Of a stretch of DNA of 64,000 nt, positions 35,870 to 46,619 are shown in pieces; position 1 is the first letter of the stretch, and each line of letters begins with the position of its first letter. The DNA comes from Gordius sp. MW1 (lineage: Eukaryota; Nematomorpha; Gordioida; Gordea; Gordiidae): the NCBI GenBank assembly GCA_964036665.1, contig OZ038527.1:4402001-4466000 (forward strand). Direction: 5' to 3'. Made by a program: the position numbers and the translations under genes. Below the pieces are notes generated by a model. It saw nothing but the letters and a program-made list of their open reading frames with translations, was not told the origin of the DNA and did not search any database.

Positions 35870-35950
35870 AGCAGCATGGTGTGAGTGGTTATAGCGACGT
35901 CTTGTAAATGTAAACAAACATAATGCAACGAGTTCGAATCCCAAGGTGAG
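35870..35950 (+). repeat. tRNA-like segment inside the hAT element
   Basis: GCAGCATGGTGTGAGTGGTT holds an A-box-like TGGTGTGAGTGG (35878-35889), followed by ATAGCGACGTC, a long middle, and a B box GAGTTCGAATCC (35930-35941). It matches the SINE-like segment at 27816-27900 over the first 40 nt with few differences. It lies 5' of the transposase, about 120 bp inside the right terminus. The deleted relative at 46620 keeps the B-box part (46734-46745, reverse). Confidence 0.7.
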
Positions 35951-36591
35951 TATTTTTTCTAAAGCTTTTCTGAATATTTTTATTTTATTCTAAAAAAATT
36001 TGGCGACCCCCCGGCAAACTTCTCGCGACCCCCTTGGGGGTCGCGACCCCTAGGTTAAGAATCACTGCTCTAATGTACTCCTTTTTAATTGCTATGCATT
36101 TTATGTTTCATAGTGGGACGAATTTTGTTAAGTAGAAGGAGTTTACGTAAACGCAAATAAATTTAAATATAAGGGTGATATAGAAAAAACAAAATAATGG
36201 ACGTATAGATGAAACTTTAATCTACAAGAATAAATTAATATTTTTGATATAAATTAAAAATGTCGTGGCAATTGAGCCTCAAAAAATGGGCATTGTTTGC
36301 ACATTCAACCTCGTTTATCTAAAAAACTAGAAATTTTGGGAATAAACTAAAAACGTATTATTATTCAGCGCAAAATTCTCTATTAGAATTATAGGTTGGG
36401 TTGCAGGATAGTTTTTTTTGTAGACCAGTGTTATTAAATAAAAAAACAAAATGGGGCAACAAAACGGGCAGTCGAAATTTGCCGTGGTCGACACGACAAC
36501 ACCCTCGCCGACTCAGCGTAGAGGAGCAAAAGCAAAAAACGGGATAAAAAATTAAAAGTGGGACGTGACAGGACGTAACAGTAAACAAATG

Positions 36592-36832
36592 CAAGTGAGC
36601 CCATAAATTGCATAGCATAATAAATAAATTTTTTATTACTCAGAATATCATAGTAATTCTAAATTAATATTAAAATTACACTTCATTATTCAATACCTCC
36701 AAAAATTGCGCGCTTAATCGATTTATACTCAACTGGTCTAATGCACAATTAATATAATGCACAAAAATTATGATTTAAGCTTTATTTTATAAGTATAACT
36801 ATTAATTGCTATGCAATTTATGGGCTCACTTT
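36592..36832. repeat. Short inverted repeat built on the junction motif
   Basis: GTGAGCCCATAAATTGCATA near 36594 faces its complement TATGCAATTTATGGGCTCAC near 36810, separated by about 170 bp of AT-rich DNA. The outer flanks also mirror loosely (GTGGGACGTGACAGG.. versus ..TCCCGCACCGAATGTCTTGTCACG), suggesting a small foldback element. Confidence 0.65.
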
Positions 36833-36899
36833 CCATTTTGTTTTGTCCCGCACCGAATGTCTTGTCACGTTGTTTACTTTTAATTTTTGTTAATTTAAC

Positions 36900-37930
36900 T
36901 AGTTTTGGGGTTTCAAATCCCGGGTTTTTTTTTGACTCTTAGATTGTTCTTGTTACTACAATTGATAATAAGACTTTTCGGCCGTCCGTTGGGTGCTGAC
37001 CAATGAAAAAAATGACCATTGGCCAAAATGTGAATCTAAGTTTTTTGTTCGTTTTTTTTGACCATTATGATTGTTCCTGTTACTACCATTGCTATTATGA
37101 CATTCTGGCCGTCCGCTGGCGCCTGACCGATGGAAAAAAATGACCATTGGCCAAAATGTGAATCGAATTTTTTTTTTCCGTTTTTTTTGGCTAACATTGA
37201 TAATTACCCTCTACCCCCCCCCCCCCCTAGCAGAGCCTATGCCTCTACTGATATGGGTCCCTGTGCCCCCCCCCTACAAATGCCCATGCCTCTCCTGATG
37301 TGGGTTTGAATCCCGGAGAGGCCAATTTTTTTTTATTTTTTTTGTTTAAATTAATATATTGTTCTTGTTAATACCATTGATAATAAGACTTTTTGGCCGT
37401 CCGTGAAATGACCATTGGCCAAAATGTGAATCGAAAATTTTTTTTTTCGTTTTTTTTGACTATTATGATTGTTCTTGTTAATACCATTGATAATATGGTT
37501 TTTTAGCCGCTCATGGGCTGCTGACCAATGAAAAAAATGACCATTAGCCAAAATGTGAATCGAAGATTTTTTTTTCGTTTTTTTTTGACTCTTATAAATT
37601 TATATCCACTTTTACCGTGTCCTGGCTGTTGACCAATGAAAAAATGTTTATTGGCCAAACTGTGAAACGAAGTTTTTTTCGTTTTTTTCGACTCTTTTTG
37701 TATAAAAAATTAACTAATCATTTTGCATTTAATACCCCCCTATAGGCATTCTCGCCCCTTCCCACCTTTCTCGCCCATAAATTGCATAGCAAATATGCTA
37801 CTTTTATACAGAGTATAAAAGAGTTAGCCCTTCCCTTCCCCTCTTCCCTTCCCCCCTTCCCTCCCCCCTTCCACCCTTCCCTTCCCCCTCCCCCTTCCCA
37901 CGAGGGCCGAAAGCCCGAGTTTATATATAA
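36900..37930 (-). repeat. Inverted copy of the composite repeat
   Basis: Read on the minus strand it gives the same modules as 28205-29400: the CTCGGG(C)TTTCGGCCCTCG hairpin block (37890-37920), the CCTTCCC-rich tract, AGAATGCCTATAGGGGGG (near 37735), several GGCCAATGGTCATTTTTTTC minisatellite units (near 37420-37660 and 37000-37150), and a SINE piece with GGTTTGAATCCCGGAGAGG (near 37305). A run of 15 C lies at about 37213. It sits directly left of the gypsy element, in opposite orientation to the copy right of it. Confidence 0.85.
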
Positions 37931-37971
37931 TAATATAAAATAATGTAAAGGCATATTAACTTATTATAAAG

Positions 37972-38163
37972 TGTAGAGAGGTAATTGGAGTGCGAAGTGC
38001 CTCAGGGGATATGTTATTTACCGATGTGTTGTCAATCAAATTATCGTTAATTGGTTATATGCGGAATGTATTATATACTTTGGATATACACGTTTTTACT
38101 CACTTTCTATTTTTGTACCGCTTCAAAACCTGTCTGTAGTAACAAAGCTCCCCAACTCCAATA
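37972..38163 (+). repeat. 5' LTR of the first gypsy element
   Basis: Starts TGTAGAGAGGTAATTGGAG and ends CCCAACTCCAATA. It matches 41861-42053 along its whole length. It is preceded by the TAAAG target duplication. Confidence 0.9.
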
Positions 38164-41100
38164 GTGGCGACGTAAAGGATAAGCTTACGCGGGAATGCAG
38201 AAATATAAAACAACGGCTAACATCGCCGCTTTTATAACACAATTTGAGCTATTCCTAAGGAGCAATAAGACGGAGACAGATGAGCAAAAAGCAGCTCTAT
38301 TTAACCAGCCTTGATGGGGAGGCATTCCAATTAATACTAGAGGATTATAGACCTCAAGAGTTGACAGGAATTACATATGAAGAAGCTAAAAATCGGTTAA
38401 AAAAATTGTTCCAAAGGAATTCATGCGCGAGGGCAAAGAGGTATGAATTCTCAAAGGTCCGACAAGGCCAGGGAGAGACGATAGACACGTACGCTAATAG
38501 ACTCAAGACCGGAGCTAACTGCAACTTCGGAAACGAAGAAGTGCAGAACAGAATCGTCGACCAATTCATTATAGGATTGCGCGATAGAAGCTTACAGGCG
38601 AGACTTGGCAGAAAATGACATCAAATGGGACCGCCTACGCGAGCTGGCGTTAACGGCCGAGACGATACACGGGGGGCTAAGCACTTTGCAAGACGGGTCC
38701 GAAGAGGCGTGGAGCGTAGTGGCGGGACGAGAAGCGTGGCCTGGGCCGGTCCGAATTCCCAGGTTAAAACATGCTTTAGATGTGTTAACTGTAGATATAT
38801 ATATTAATAACGAATTATTCCAATGCATCTTCGATACCGGCGCCACGGTATCGATAATACCGGCGCGAAGATGGGCGAAGGAGATCCCACGCAACAAAGA
38901 GCCCGTCCCGACGGTGTACGCGTACGGTCACGAGGAAATAAAGATCGTAGCCAAGGTGCAAGCTGATGTCCGAATGGGGGACATGAGAAAACAGCTGTTG
39001 TTATTGATAGCAGACGTAGCTGGGCCGCCGTTGTGTGGGATCGATTGGGTCCAAGAATTTGAGCCCGAAATTTGGCGACGAATTCGTTGGAACTCCAGAG
39101 CTGCGGCGGAACGGTTCGCGGTAAATTACGTAGTAAGACCGAAGGATTCCAAGTCCGCGATCCGGCACGTGATGAAGCAATGGGAGGGCCAGCTAAACGA
39201 ATTTTCAAAAGCAGTCAAGGGAATAACGGTGGAAGTACCGTTAAAAGAGGGCATAGATCCCGTATTTATCCCCGCACGAAGGGTGCCGATGGCGTGGAAG
39301 AAAGAAGTAGAAGAAGAGCTGGACAAATGGGTCAGAGACGGGGTGATAGAACCGATCGATTTCTCAAGATGGGCCAGTCCAGTGGTACCCGTGAAAAAAA
39401 GCGATGGGACTCTTCGATTATGTATTGATTACCGGTTTTAAACAAATACGCTCAAGGATTGTTGTACTCCTTACCCAAAATCGACGATTTGTTAAATAAA
39501 CTCGATAACGCGTGTTGTTTTACTAAGCTGGACTTAACGAAAGCGTACTTACACCTCGAATTAGGTGCAGAAACGAGCCAACGATTGACTATCTCCACGC
39601 ACAAGGGCCTATTTAAAGTTGACCGAATGCCTTTTGGCTTAAATTGCGCCGCGGCGATTTTCCAAAAAACAATGGATCAGATATTAGGAGGCATGGAGGG
39701 TTAGCGGTATACATCGATGATATACTAATCGCGGGAGAAACGGAAGAAATCCACAACGAGCGGTTACTCAAAGTACTAGAAACGTTACAAAAATGGGGTT
39801 TCGTGCCAAACATTTCCAAGAGCATCTTGTGGGCGAAGGAAGTAACATTTTTGGGATACGTAATAAGTAACAAGGGAATTCAAATCAACGACAATAAAGC
39901 CGAACTGGTCAAGCAGTGGAAAAATTTAACAAACAAAAATGAAATAAAATCGTTCCTGGGGTTAACAGCATATTTTTCAAAGTTTATTAAGGACTACGCC
40001 AAAATCGTGCACCCGATTCAGAAACTCATCAAAAAAAACGTGTTGTACCACTGGGGTGGAGAACAACAAGACGCATTCGAAGCCATCAAGTCCGCGCTTA
40101 CTAAAGCCCCCGTACTGGCATACTTTAATGGAGATTGGGAGACTGACCTGGTCGTAGACGCCTCTGGTACAGGGTTAGGGGCCATCTTGCAGCACCAGGG
40201 GAGAATTAGAGAGTGGTGGCCTATGCTTCAAAAGCGTTAAACGATAGCGAAAGCCGGTATTCGACGATCGAACGAGAGGCCCTTGCGGTGGTTTATGGAC
40301 TAAAAATGTTCAATGAATATATACAAGGACGAAGCGTTACAATCATGACGGATCATAGACCCCTAGTATATATATTCGATCAGAGCAAAAGGGGCAAGGA
40401 ACAATGGTCACCACGTCTAACTAGGTGGGCGCTCATGGTATCAGGCTACACGACCAAGTTGGTGTACAACAAGGGATCCGAAAACGCGGCAGATTTCTTG
40501 TCTAGAAAACCGAACGAAAACGCGTATCAGGTTAACGCGGAAATGCCAGAAGACTCGACGAATCCGTTTATATCATTGGACGTAGTAAGACAACACACCT
40601 TGGACGACCCGGAGCTGCGACAATTAAAAGAGTGGATTAGAGGTAAACAAAACACAATGGTCACGTATGGGCTAAAACGCTCCTACGAAAAACACCTGCC
40701 ATAGTTACACGAAGCCAAAAGCATAATATTTTACAAAGGACGACGAATATTAATTCCGGCTAAGTTACGAGGAGCGGTACTCCAAAGATTACATAGGGGC
40801 CACATGGGTATCAAGCGGATGCAAGAAGTGGCGGGGCAGTATATATGGTGGCCTACTCTCGACGATGACTTATTGAGCGTAGCGAAAGGGTGCCGGAATT
40901 GCAATTACACTGCCGCGGCGGCGAAGAAGGCACCGTTGATAGAGTGTCAACCTAGCCATAAACCGTGGGTTCAAGTACATATCGATATCATGGGTCCTCT
41001 CAAGGGTAAGTCATACCTGGTGATGGTGGACAATAGTTCGAAATGGGTAGAAGTGTTTAAATTAGAAGACACCACAGCGACCACCATTATAAAAAAACTT

Positions 41101-41860
41101 GCCGAAACGTTTGCTCGATTTGGAAATCCGCCATGGTTAATATCAGATAACGGCCCGCAATTCAAAGTGCAGGAATTACAGAATTTTTGCAAGATGAGAG
41201 GGATTAATCAGCGATGGACAGCTCCTTACCATCCTGCGTCTAACGGTCTGGCAGAAAGATATGTACGATTAATTAAAGAAGCCATTATTAGAAACGAGTC
41301 GGAAGTAGGGCTAAGTAGATTTTTAGAAAACTACAGATCTACAAAACACCCCACAACCAATAAAGGCCAGCAGAGGTGATGCTAAAAAGCCGTATGCGAA
41401 CCGAATGGGAGGTATTGAGGGAAACCGTACCACAACAATGGGTAGAGACCGGGAACCCGCGGATGTTCAACGTAGGAGACTTGGTTTGGGTACGTATGTT
41501 TTTAGGAACAAGCAAATAGGTAGAAGGCACGATAAAAGCCAAGCACGGTAGTCGGTCCTACGATGTATGTGCACAGGGAAGAAAACACCACCGACACGTG
41601 GATCAAGTAAGGAAACGGAAAATTTTGGATTGGATGGGACTAGACAACGAGTGGCCGCAAAGGATATCAGCAGAAAGGGAAGCGGGAACAAGTGCTATAA
41701 GGGAACAAATGCAAAACCAGTCAGGAACGCCCAGAGAAGAACCTAGAAGGGAACAAATTCAAAAACAGTCAGGAACGCCTAGAGAAGAACTTAGATACCC
41801 GCAGCGTAGTCGGAAACCGCCAGCATTCCTTAAGGATTTTGTCTGTGAAAAGGGGGGAAC

Positions 41861-42053
41861 TGTAGATAGATAATTGGAGTGCGAAGTGCCTCAGGGGATA
41901 TGTTATTTATCGATGTGTTGTCAATCAAATTATCGTTAATTGGTTATATGCGGAATGTATTATATAAGTTGGATATACACGTTTTTACTCACTTTCTATT
42001 TTTGTACCGCTTCGAAACCTGTCTTTAGTAAATTAAGATCCCCAACTCCAATA
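41861..42053 (+). repeat. 3' LTR of the first gypsy element
   Basis: Starts TGTAGATAGATAATTGGAG directly after the purine tract and ends CCCAACTCCAATA, followed by TAAAG. It differs from the 5' LTR by about one base in twenty. Confidence 0.9.
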
Positions 42054-42071
42054 TAAAGCATTTAATCTAAC

Positions 42072-43935
42072 CTATGAAAGAAAATATATAGGCAGCAATA
42101 AAAAATTTGAACTTTATATATTAACTCGGGCCTTCGGCCCTCGTGGGAAGGGGGAGAAGGGAAGGGAAGTGGGGAAGGGAAGGGGGGACGACTCATCTGT
42201 ACTTCGTATAAATGTATCATATTTGCTATGCAATTTATGGGCGAGAAAGGTGGGAAGGGGCGAGAATGCCTATAGGGGGGTATTAAATGCCTAATGATTA
42301 ATTAATTATTTATACAAATTTTCCATTATAGGCAAAATGATATAGGCAAAATGTAATATAGGCAAGGGTTAGGGTTAGATTTAGTGTTTGCATCTAGTTG
42401 CGTATTACATTAGTTTTTATTGATTATGGGTCTAACAAACATTATATTATAAAACAACACAATGTTAAGAATTTGCAGAATTGTTGGGAGAAGTGTTTTG
42501 TTGAATTTGAACAATTTTTAATTAAAAAAATCAAAAATTTGGCTAATGGTCACTTTTTCTCTATTGGTCAGTACCAACAGATACTCTATAAGTCAATGAT
42601 AGCCAAAAAAACTGGAAAAAAAAATTTTGATGCTCACTTTGGCCAATGGTCATTTTTTTCCATTGGTCAGCAGCCAGGACACGGTAAAAGTGAATATAAA
42701 TTCATAAGAGTAAAAAAAAACGAAAAAAAAATTTCAAATCACATTTTGGCCAATGGTCATTTTTTTCCATTGGTCAGCAGCCAGGACACGGTAAAAGTGG
42801 ATATGAATTCATAATAGTCAAAAAAAACGAAAAAAAAGTTTTCGAATCACATTTTGGCCAATGGTCATTTTATTCCATTGGTCAGCAGCCAGCGGACGGC
42901 CAAAAAGTGATAATAGCAATGGTAGGAACAGGAACAATCATCAAAAAAAAAACGAAAAAAATATTTTCGATTCACATTTTGGCCAATGGTCATTTTTTCC
43001 AGCGGTCAGGAGCCAGCGGACGGCCAAAAAGTCATAATAGCAATGGTAGTAACAGGAACAATCATAATAGTCAAAAAAAACGAAAAAATAAACTCGGATT
43101 CACATTTTGGCCAATGGTCATTTTTTTCAGTGGTCAGCAGCCAACGGACGGCCAAAAAGTCTTATTATCAATGATAGTAACAAGAACAATCATAAGAGTC
43201 AAAAAAACCCGGGATTCTAACCCAAAAACTAGTTAAATTGCATAGCAATTAAAAGTAAACAACTTTTATTTATGTTTATTATATAACATTGGTCAGCAGC
43301 CAGCGGACGGCCAAAAAGTCATAATAGCAATGGTAGAAACAGGAACAATCATAATAGTCAAAAAAAACAAAAAAAATAATTTCGATTCACATTTTGGCCA
43401 ATGGTCATTTTTTTCATTGGTCAGCAGCCAGCGGACGGCCAAAAATTTTTATTATCAATGATAGTAACAAGAACAATCATAAGAGTCAAAAAAACTCAGG
43501 GATTCTAACCCCGAAACTAGTTAAATTGCATAGCAATTAAAAAGTAAACAACTTTTATTTATGTTTATTATATAACTAGTTAAATTGCATAGCATTAAAA
43601 GTAAACAACTTTTATCTATGTTTATTATATAATAGATAATTTAACAAATCTTATATATAACACACCGAGGGAGATAGAGATGAGGGGTGGGGCACCTCTT
43701 ATGCATTAATTTAAAAAATAACACAGCGAGGGAGATAGAGATGAGGGGTGGGGCACCTCTTTCTCATGCATTAATTTAAAAAAGCGATAACCTAATATAC
43801 CCAATGCAAATAGATAGGGAGGGTAACGGACAACGGACGGACGGACACCAAAAAACGAGCCCATATATTGCATAGCAATTAATATGCTTATATGAAAGAA
43901 AATATATATGCAGCAGTAAAAAAGTTAATCTTTGC
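42072..43935 (+). repeat. Composite repeat module with long flanking direct repeats
   Basis: Near-duplicate of 28200-29400. It has the CTCGGGCCTTCGGCCCTCG hairpin block (42125), CGAGAATGCCTATAGGGGGG, the ATATAGGCAAAATG and GGGTTAGGGTTAG tracts, then the minisatellite (anchors near 42541, 42641, 42749, 42857, 42981, 43107 and 43398). It ends with GAGATAGAGATGAGGGG twice and the junction motif. The module is bracketed by a direct repeat of about 40 bp (TATGAAAGAAAATATATA.GCAGCA.TAAAAAA) at 42074-42112 and again at 43890-43925. That resembles a very long target duplication or the edge of a tandem copy. Confidence 0.8.
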
Positions 43936-44215
43936 AACCTTTTAAAGCGTTTATAACATGATTAAATATAAAATTAATTAATTATAAGCATGCTTTGCAA
44001 ATTTGAACTACATTTTGATTGGTTGTAGACTTGATTCCGTGAGCGATAGACCTCTTGAGCAAATACGGCTTAATCCACCAATATAATAATTTAAAGTCGC
44101 GTGATTTGTATGTATGTATGTTTACGGCAAGTTGATAGGGTAGCATTTCGGTTCAAATTAGTTTAAAATTGTACCACTTGTTGTAAATCTAACAAATTCC
44201 ACCTGAATAATCTTT

Positions 44216-45310
44216 ATGCTAAAAAATTTTGTTGGAGGGTTTAGCATCCTAGCCACGGTTGGTGTATATAGTGCTGGAATGTAAGATAATTGCGTTACAC
44301 GTTTATATATTGTTAAGTTCCACATGTGGAAAAATTAAAAAGCAAAAAGGTTCTGATGGTATCTCAATTACACCCTTCATTGCTGGGTTATTATGGTTTT
44401 TTTAATTTTTTGGAATCTTAATTATATTATTAGTGCTGCTGTAAATTTTGAATATGGATTATTCAAACATGATTTTTCTATTTTGATTACCAATTTATTT
44501 GGGATAATTTGTCAATCTGCCTACATAATTTTTTACAGCATCTACACTATACAAAAGGTAGGCATTATTCTACTAACGTATAATTATTGTAGAGACAATT
44601 ATATAAATCAATTACACTGACAATAATAGCTCTATTAGTTCTTACATTGTTTATAATAAATATAAAAAATCATGATGAACATCTGGCCATACAATATTTG
44701 GGGATTGTAGCATGTTCATTGGCACTTCTGTTTTTTGCATCACCTTTAATATCTATGGTAGGCATTTTAACACTTGTTATTAATTAAATGTTTTAGGCAC
44801 AGGTTTTAAGGGAGAAGCACACTAGAAGCTTGTCTCTCCATTTTTCATTAATTGCACTTATTGCATCAATTAGTTGGACAATTTATGGAACACTAATTAA
44901 TGATCCCTTTGTGCAAGTAATTCATTCTAAATTATTTGCATGTGGTGACAAGATTATTTTCAATAAGTATAGTTAAAAAAAACTATCATTATTTGATAGT
45001 CAATGTTTTAATCTATAACTATATAAATTGCATAACAATTAATACATTTATATAATAGGCTGAATAATGATAACTATTATTTTGAAATTTTAACTTTCAA
45101 AAACAAAAATAAATCACATTTTCATTTTATATGTTAATTTCAAGGGAATATTAATCAATGATGATCTGCTATTTATAGCACCATTATTAATATGTTTTAT
45201 AGATACCCAATATATTAGGAAGCTTAATTAGCCTCTTTCAACTTTACCTTATATATTATTACCGGTCTGTTTTACCTTATCATGAAGTTCATTCAACTAA
45301 TGAAATCTAG
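44216..45310 (+). CDS. SLC50A1: SWEET sugar transporter (SLC50 family)
   Basis: Six exons (44216-44280, 44318-44395, 44434-44557, 44593-44757, 44797-44916, 45203-45310) total 660 nt, or 219 residues plus stop, the usual animal SWEET length. Phases agree at every junction (2, 2, 0, 0, 0). Four introns are only 35-39 nt; the last is 286 nt. SWEETs are seven-helix uniporters for glucose or sucrose in plasma and Golgi membranes. Family words appear in both MtN3/saliva repeats: GSDGISITPFIAGLL, EYGLFKHDFSILITNLFG and QSAYIIFYSIY in the first; LGIVACSLALLFFASPLISM, SLSLHFSLIALIASISWTIYG, INDPFVQ|IPNILGSLISLFQL in the second. The start is the ATG giving the short first helix. No inactivating change is seen; the usual Trp after GLL reads Cys at an exon junction. 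Confidence 0.92.
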
Positions 45311-46076
45311 ATAAAAATGTATTCTAAGCTCAATACTCAAATATAAATGGAATTTATATTATTTACTTGTTGACAGTATTATATGAAAGAGTTAATAAAT
45401 TATTTCCTGGAAAATAGGTTAATTATGTTTTAAAAGGTGCTGTTTAAATGCTAGGTAGAATTGAATAACATGCAAAGTTTGTTATTTTAATCACCTCCAA
45501 TTTAAAGATTTGTATCCCAATTTTTTCAATAGCTGTTTTATTTGCTAAAAAATATTATAAAAAAAATTTTAATCATTAAATTTTTACCTTTTAGAGTTAT
45601 CATACAAAATATAGTTTATTTTCATTAAAATTTAAACTAGATTTAGATGTATATATAATATTTACTATTTTCATTCATAGGTAGAGAAATACCTCAGATG
45701 CTCTTTTACTATGCCCTCTATTTTTACTTGTAAAAATACAATGCAAATAAATTCAAGTTGTGCCCTCACACTTAAAATTAATCTTGACCCAAAATACTAC
45801 AAACAAAACAGTGACTAAGCCTCCTAAGAAGATTTAAAAGTCCCATTTATAAAACTGGTCCATGCATAAATAAGGGCAATTTTAGCCAAAAGCCCTTTAT
45901 GTTATAATGAATATATTTGCAAGCACTTTAAGAGAGTAGTTCTTGATGTGTAATTTATGAACTCGGTTTGAGGACAAATGTCCTATTGTCAGTCGTGTTG
46001 TGAAGTGTCCTGTCCAAATTGTTGTTTTATATTGGGCAACAGTAATTAGTTTGTTTACAGATAAATAATGAAGGCT
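45311..46076. other. Intergenic DNA between SWEET and the second gypsy element
   Basis: AT-rich, no gene. From about 45950 the sequence (GGTTTGAGGACAAATGTCCT, AAGTGTCCTGTCCAAATTG, ATAAATAATGAAGGCT) belongs to a dispersed repeat also seen at 17410-17470 and 52540-52960. The gypsy element at 46077 is inserted in it. Confidence 0.5.
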
Positions 46077-46149
46077 TTAATATATTGTTAAGCGTTTCTT
46101 GTGTATTATTATTTTACTGTACATATGGTATCTTAATAAATACTATAAA
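46077..46149 (+). repeat. Left terminal repeat of the second gypsy element
   Basis: About 73 bp, matching 52468-52540 with about four differences. It follows GGCT in a repeat whose uninterrupted continuation (GGCTGTTTAAATTT) resumes after the right terminal repeat. Confidence 0.8.
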
Positions 46150-46619
46150 TGGTGCTGGTCAAAATAGAGGAATTCACGGATCAAGTGGACATAAAGATTA
46201 GCTAATTGTTTTAGAAACGCCATAAAATTTCATGAAGTTTTGCTGGAGAGAAGAAATATCTCATAACATACATTGGCCTTCCTACCCTGAAAAAATTAAA
46301 ACTTAAGACCCATGCAAACTTATAGGCCTATAAGGGGTTTTTAAATGTAAATCTACAAAAAAAATTGTTTACTACGCCCAATCTCTCTGAAAATACTTTG
46401 GGAAATTGATCAATCAAATTTTCTAACTTAGTTTGTCAAATATAAATGTTTTTTGGCAACTCAAATCCAAATTTTAAAATTTCAGGCAACCCTAATATTA
46501 AATCACCCTCATTGACTACTATCACATAGATGTCAAAACATTTATCATTAATTTGCCCTTTAACTAAACACCTACCTAAAGTTTTGTTATAATAATTTCC
46601 ATAACCTAATATGCTAGGA

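Larger units (their letters stand above)
33416..36067 (-). mobile_element. hAT transposon, near full length (ZBED/SCAND3-like)
   Basis: The ends are CAGTGGTTCTTAACC and its inverse (GGTTAAGAATCACTG), with perfect 8-bp target duplications CTCTAATG at 33408-33415 and 36068-36075. Subterminal GCGACCCCC blocks occur at both ends, and 33580-33624 is a near-perfect palindrome (ATTATTTCATTATCTATTTA and its complement). It carries a two-part transposase on the minus strand and a tRNA-like segment close to the right end. An internally deleted relative is at 46620-47348. Confidence 0.95.
32905..36400. repeat. Large foldback, interrupted by a hAT element
   Basis: The left side (about 32905-33327) and the right side (about 33328-33415 plus 36076-36400) are reverse complements in order. 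Matching words include AATAATTCTGATAGAG / CTCTATTAGAATTATAGG, TTAGATAAACGAGG / CCTCGTTTATCTAAA, CATCTATAGGTCCATTAAT / ATGGACGTATAGATG, ACGCGTTTGCGTAAAC / GTTTACGTAAACGCAAAT, and ACTCCCGCCCCC / GGGGGCGGGAGT at the centre near 33328. Arms are about 400 bp and moderately diverged. The hAT at 33416-36067 sits within the right arm. Confidence 0.75.
37972..42053 (+). mobile_element. Ty3/gypsy LTR retrotransposon, broken
   Basis: The LTRs are 37972-38163 and 41861-42053 (about 192 bp each), differing at roughly ten positions, so the insertion is fairly young. Target duplications TAAAG flank both ends. A purine tract (AAAAGGGGGGAAC) precedes the 3' LTR, and a primer-site-like GTGGCGACGTAAAGG follows the 5' LTR. 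Parts in order: gag-like region (about 38.3-38.6 kb), aspartic protease with DTGA, reverse transcriptase with YIDD (about 39.2-39.9 kb), RNase H (about 40.1-40.5 kb), and integrase with an HHCC-type finger and DDE core words (about 40.8-41.4 kb). The reading frame has roughly half a dozen breaks; this is a fossil copy. It inserted between oppositely oriented copies of the composite repeat. Confidence 0.93.

Noticed and set aside
38804-39208. Minus-strand open frames opposite the gypsy polymerase region (also near 39613-39873 and 41339-41691)
   Set aside because: They are shadows of the coding strand of a retroelement; no family resemblance was seen on the minus strand.
27131-43935. A Polinton, giant virus insertion or toxin system explaining the 27-44 kb complexity
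   Set aside because: No capsid, polymerase B, packaging ATPase or toxin-like gene was seen; all recognisable parts are repeats, LINE, hAT or gypsy pieces.
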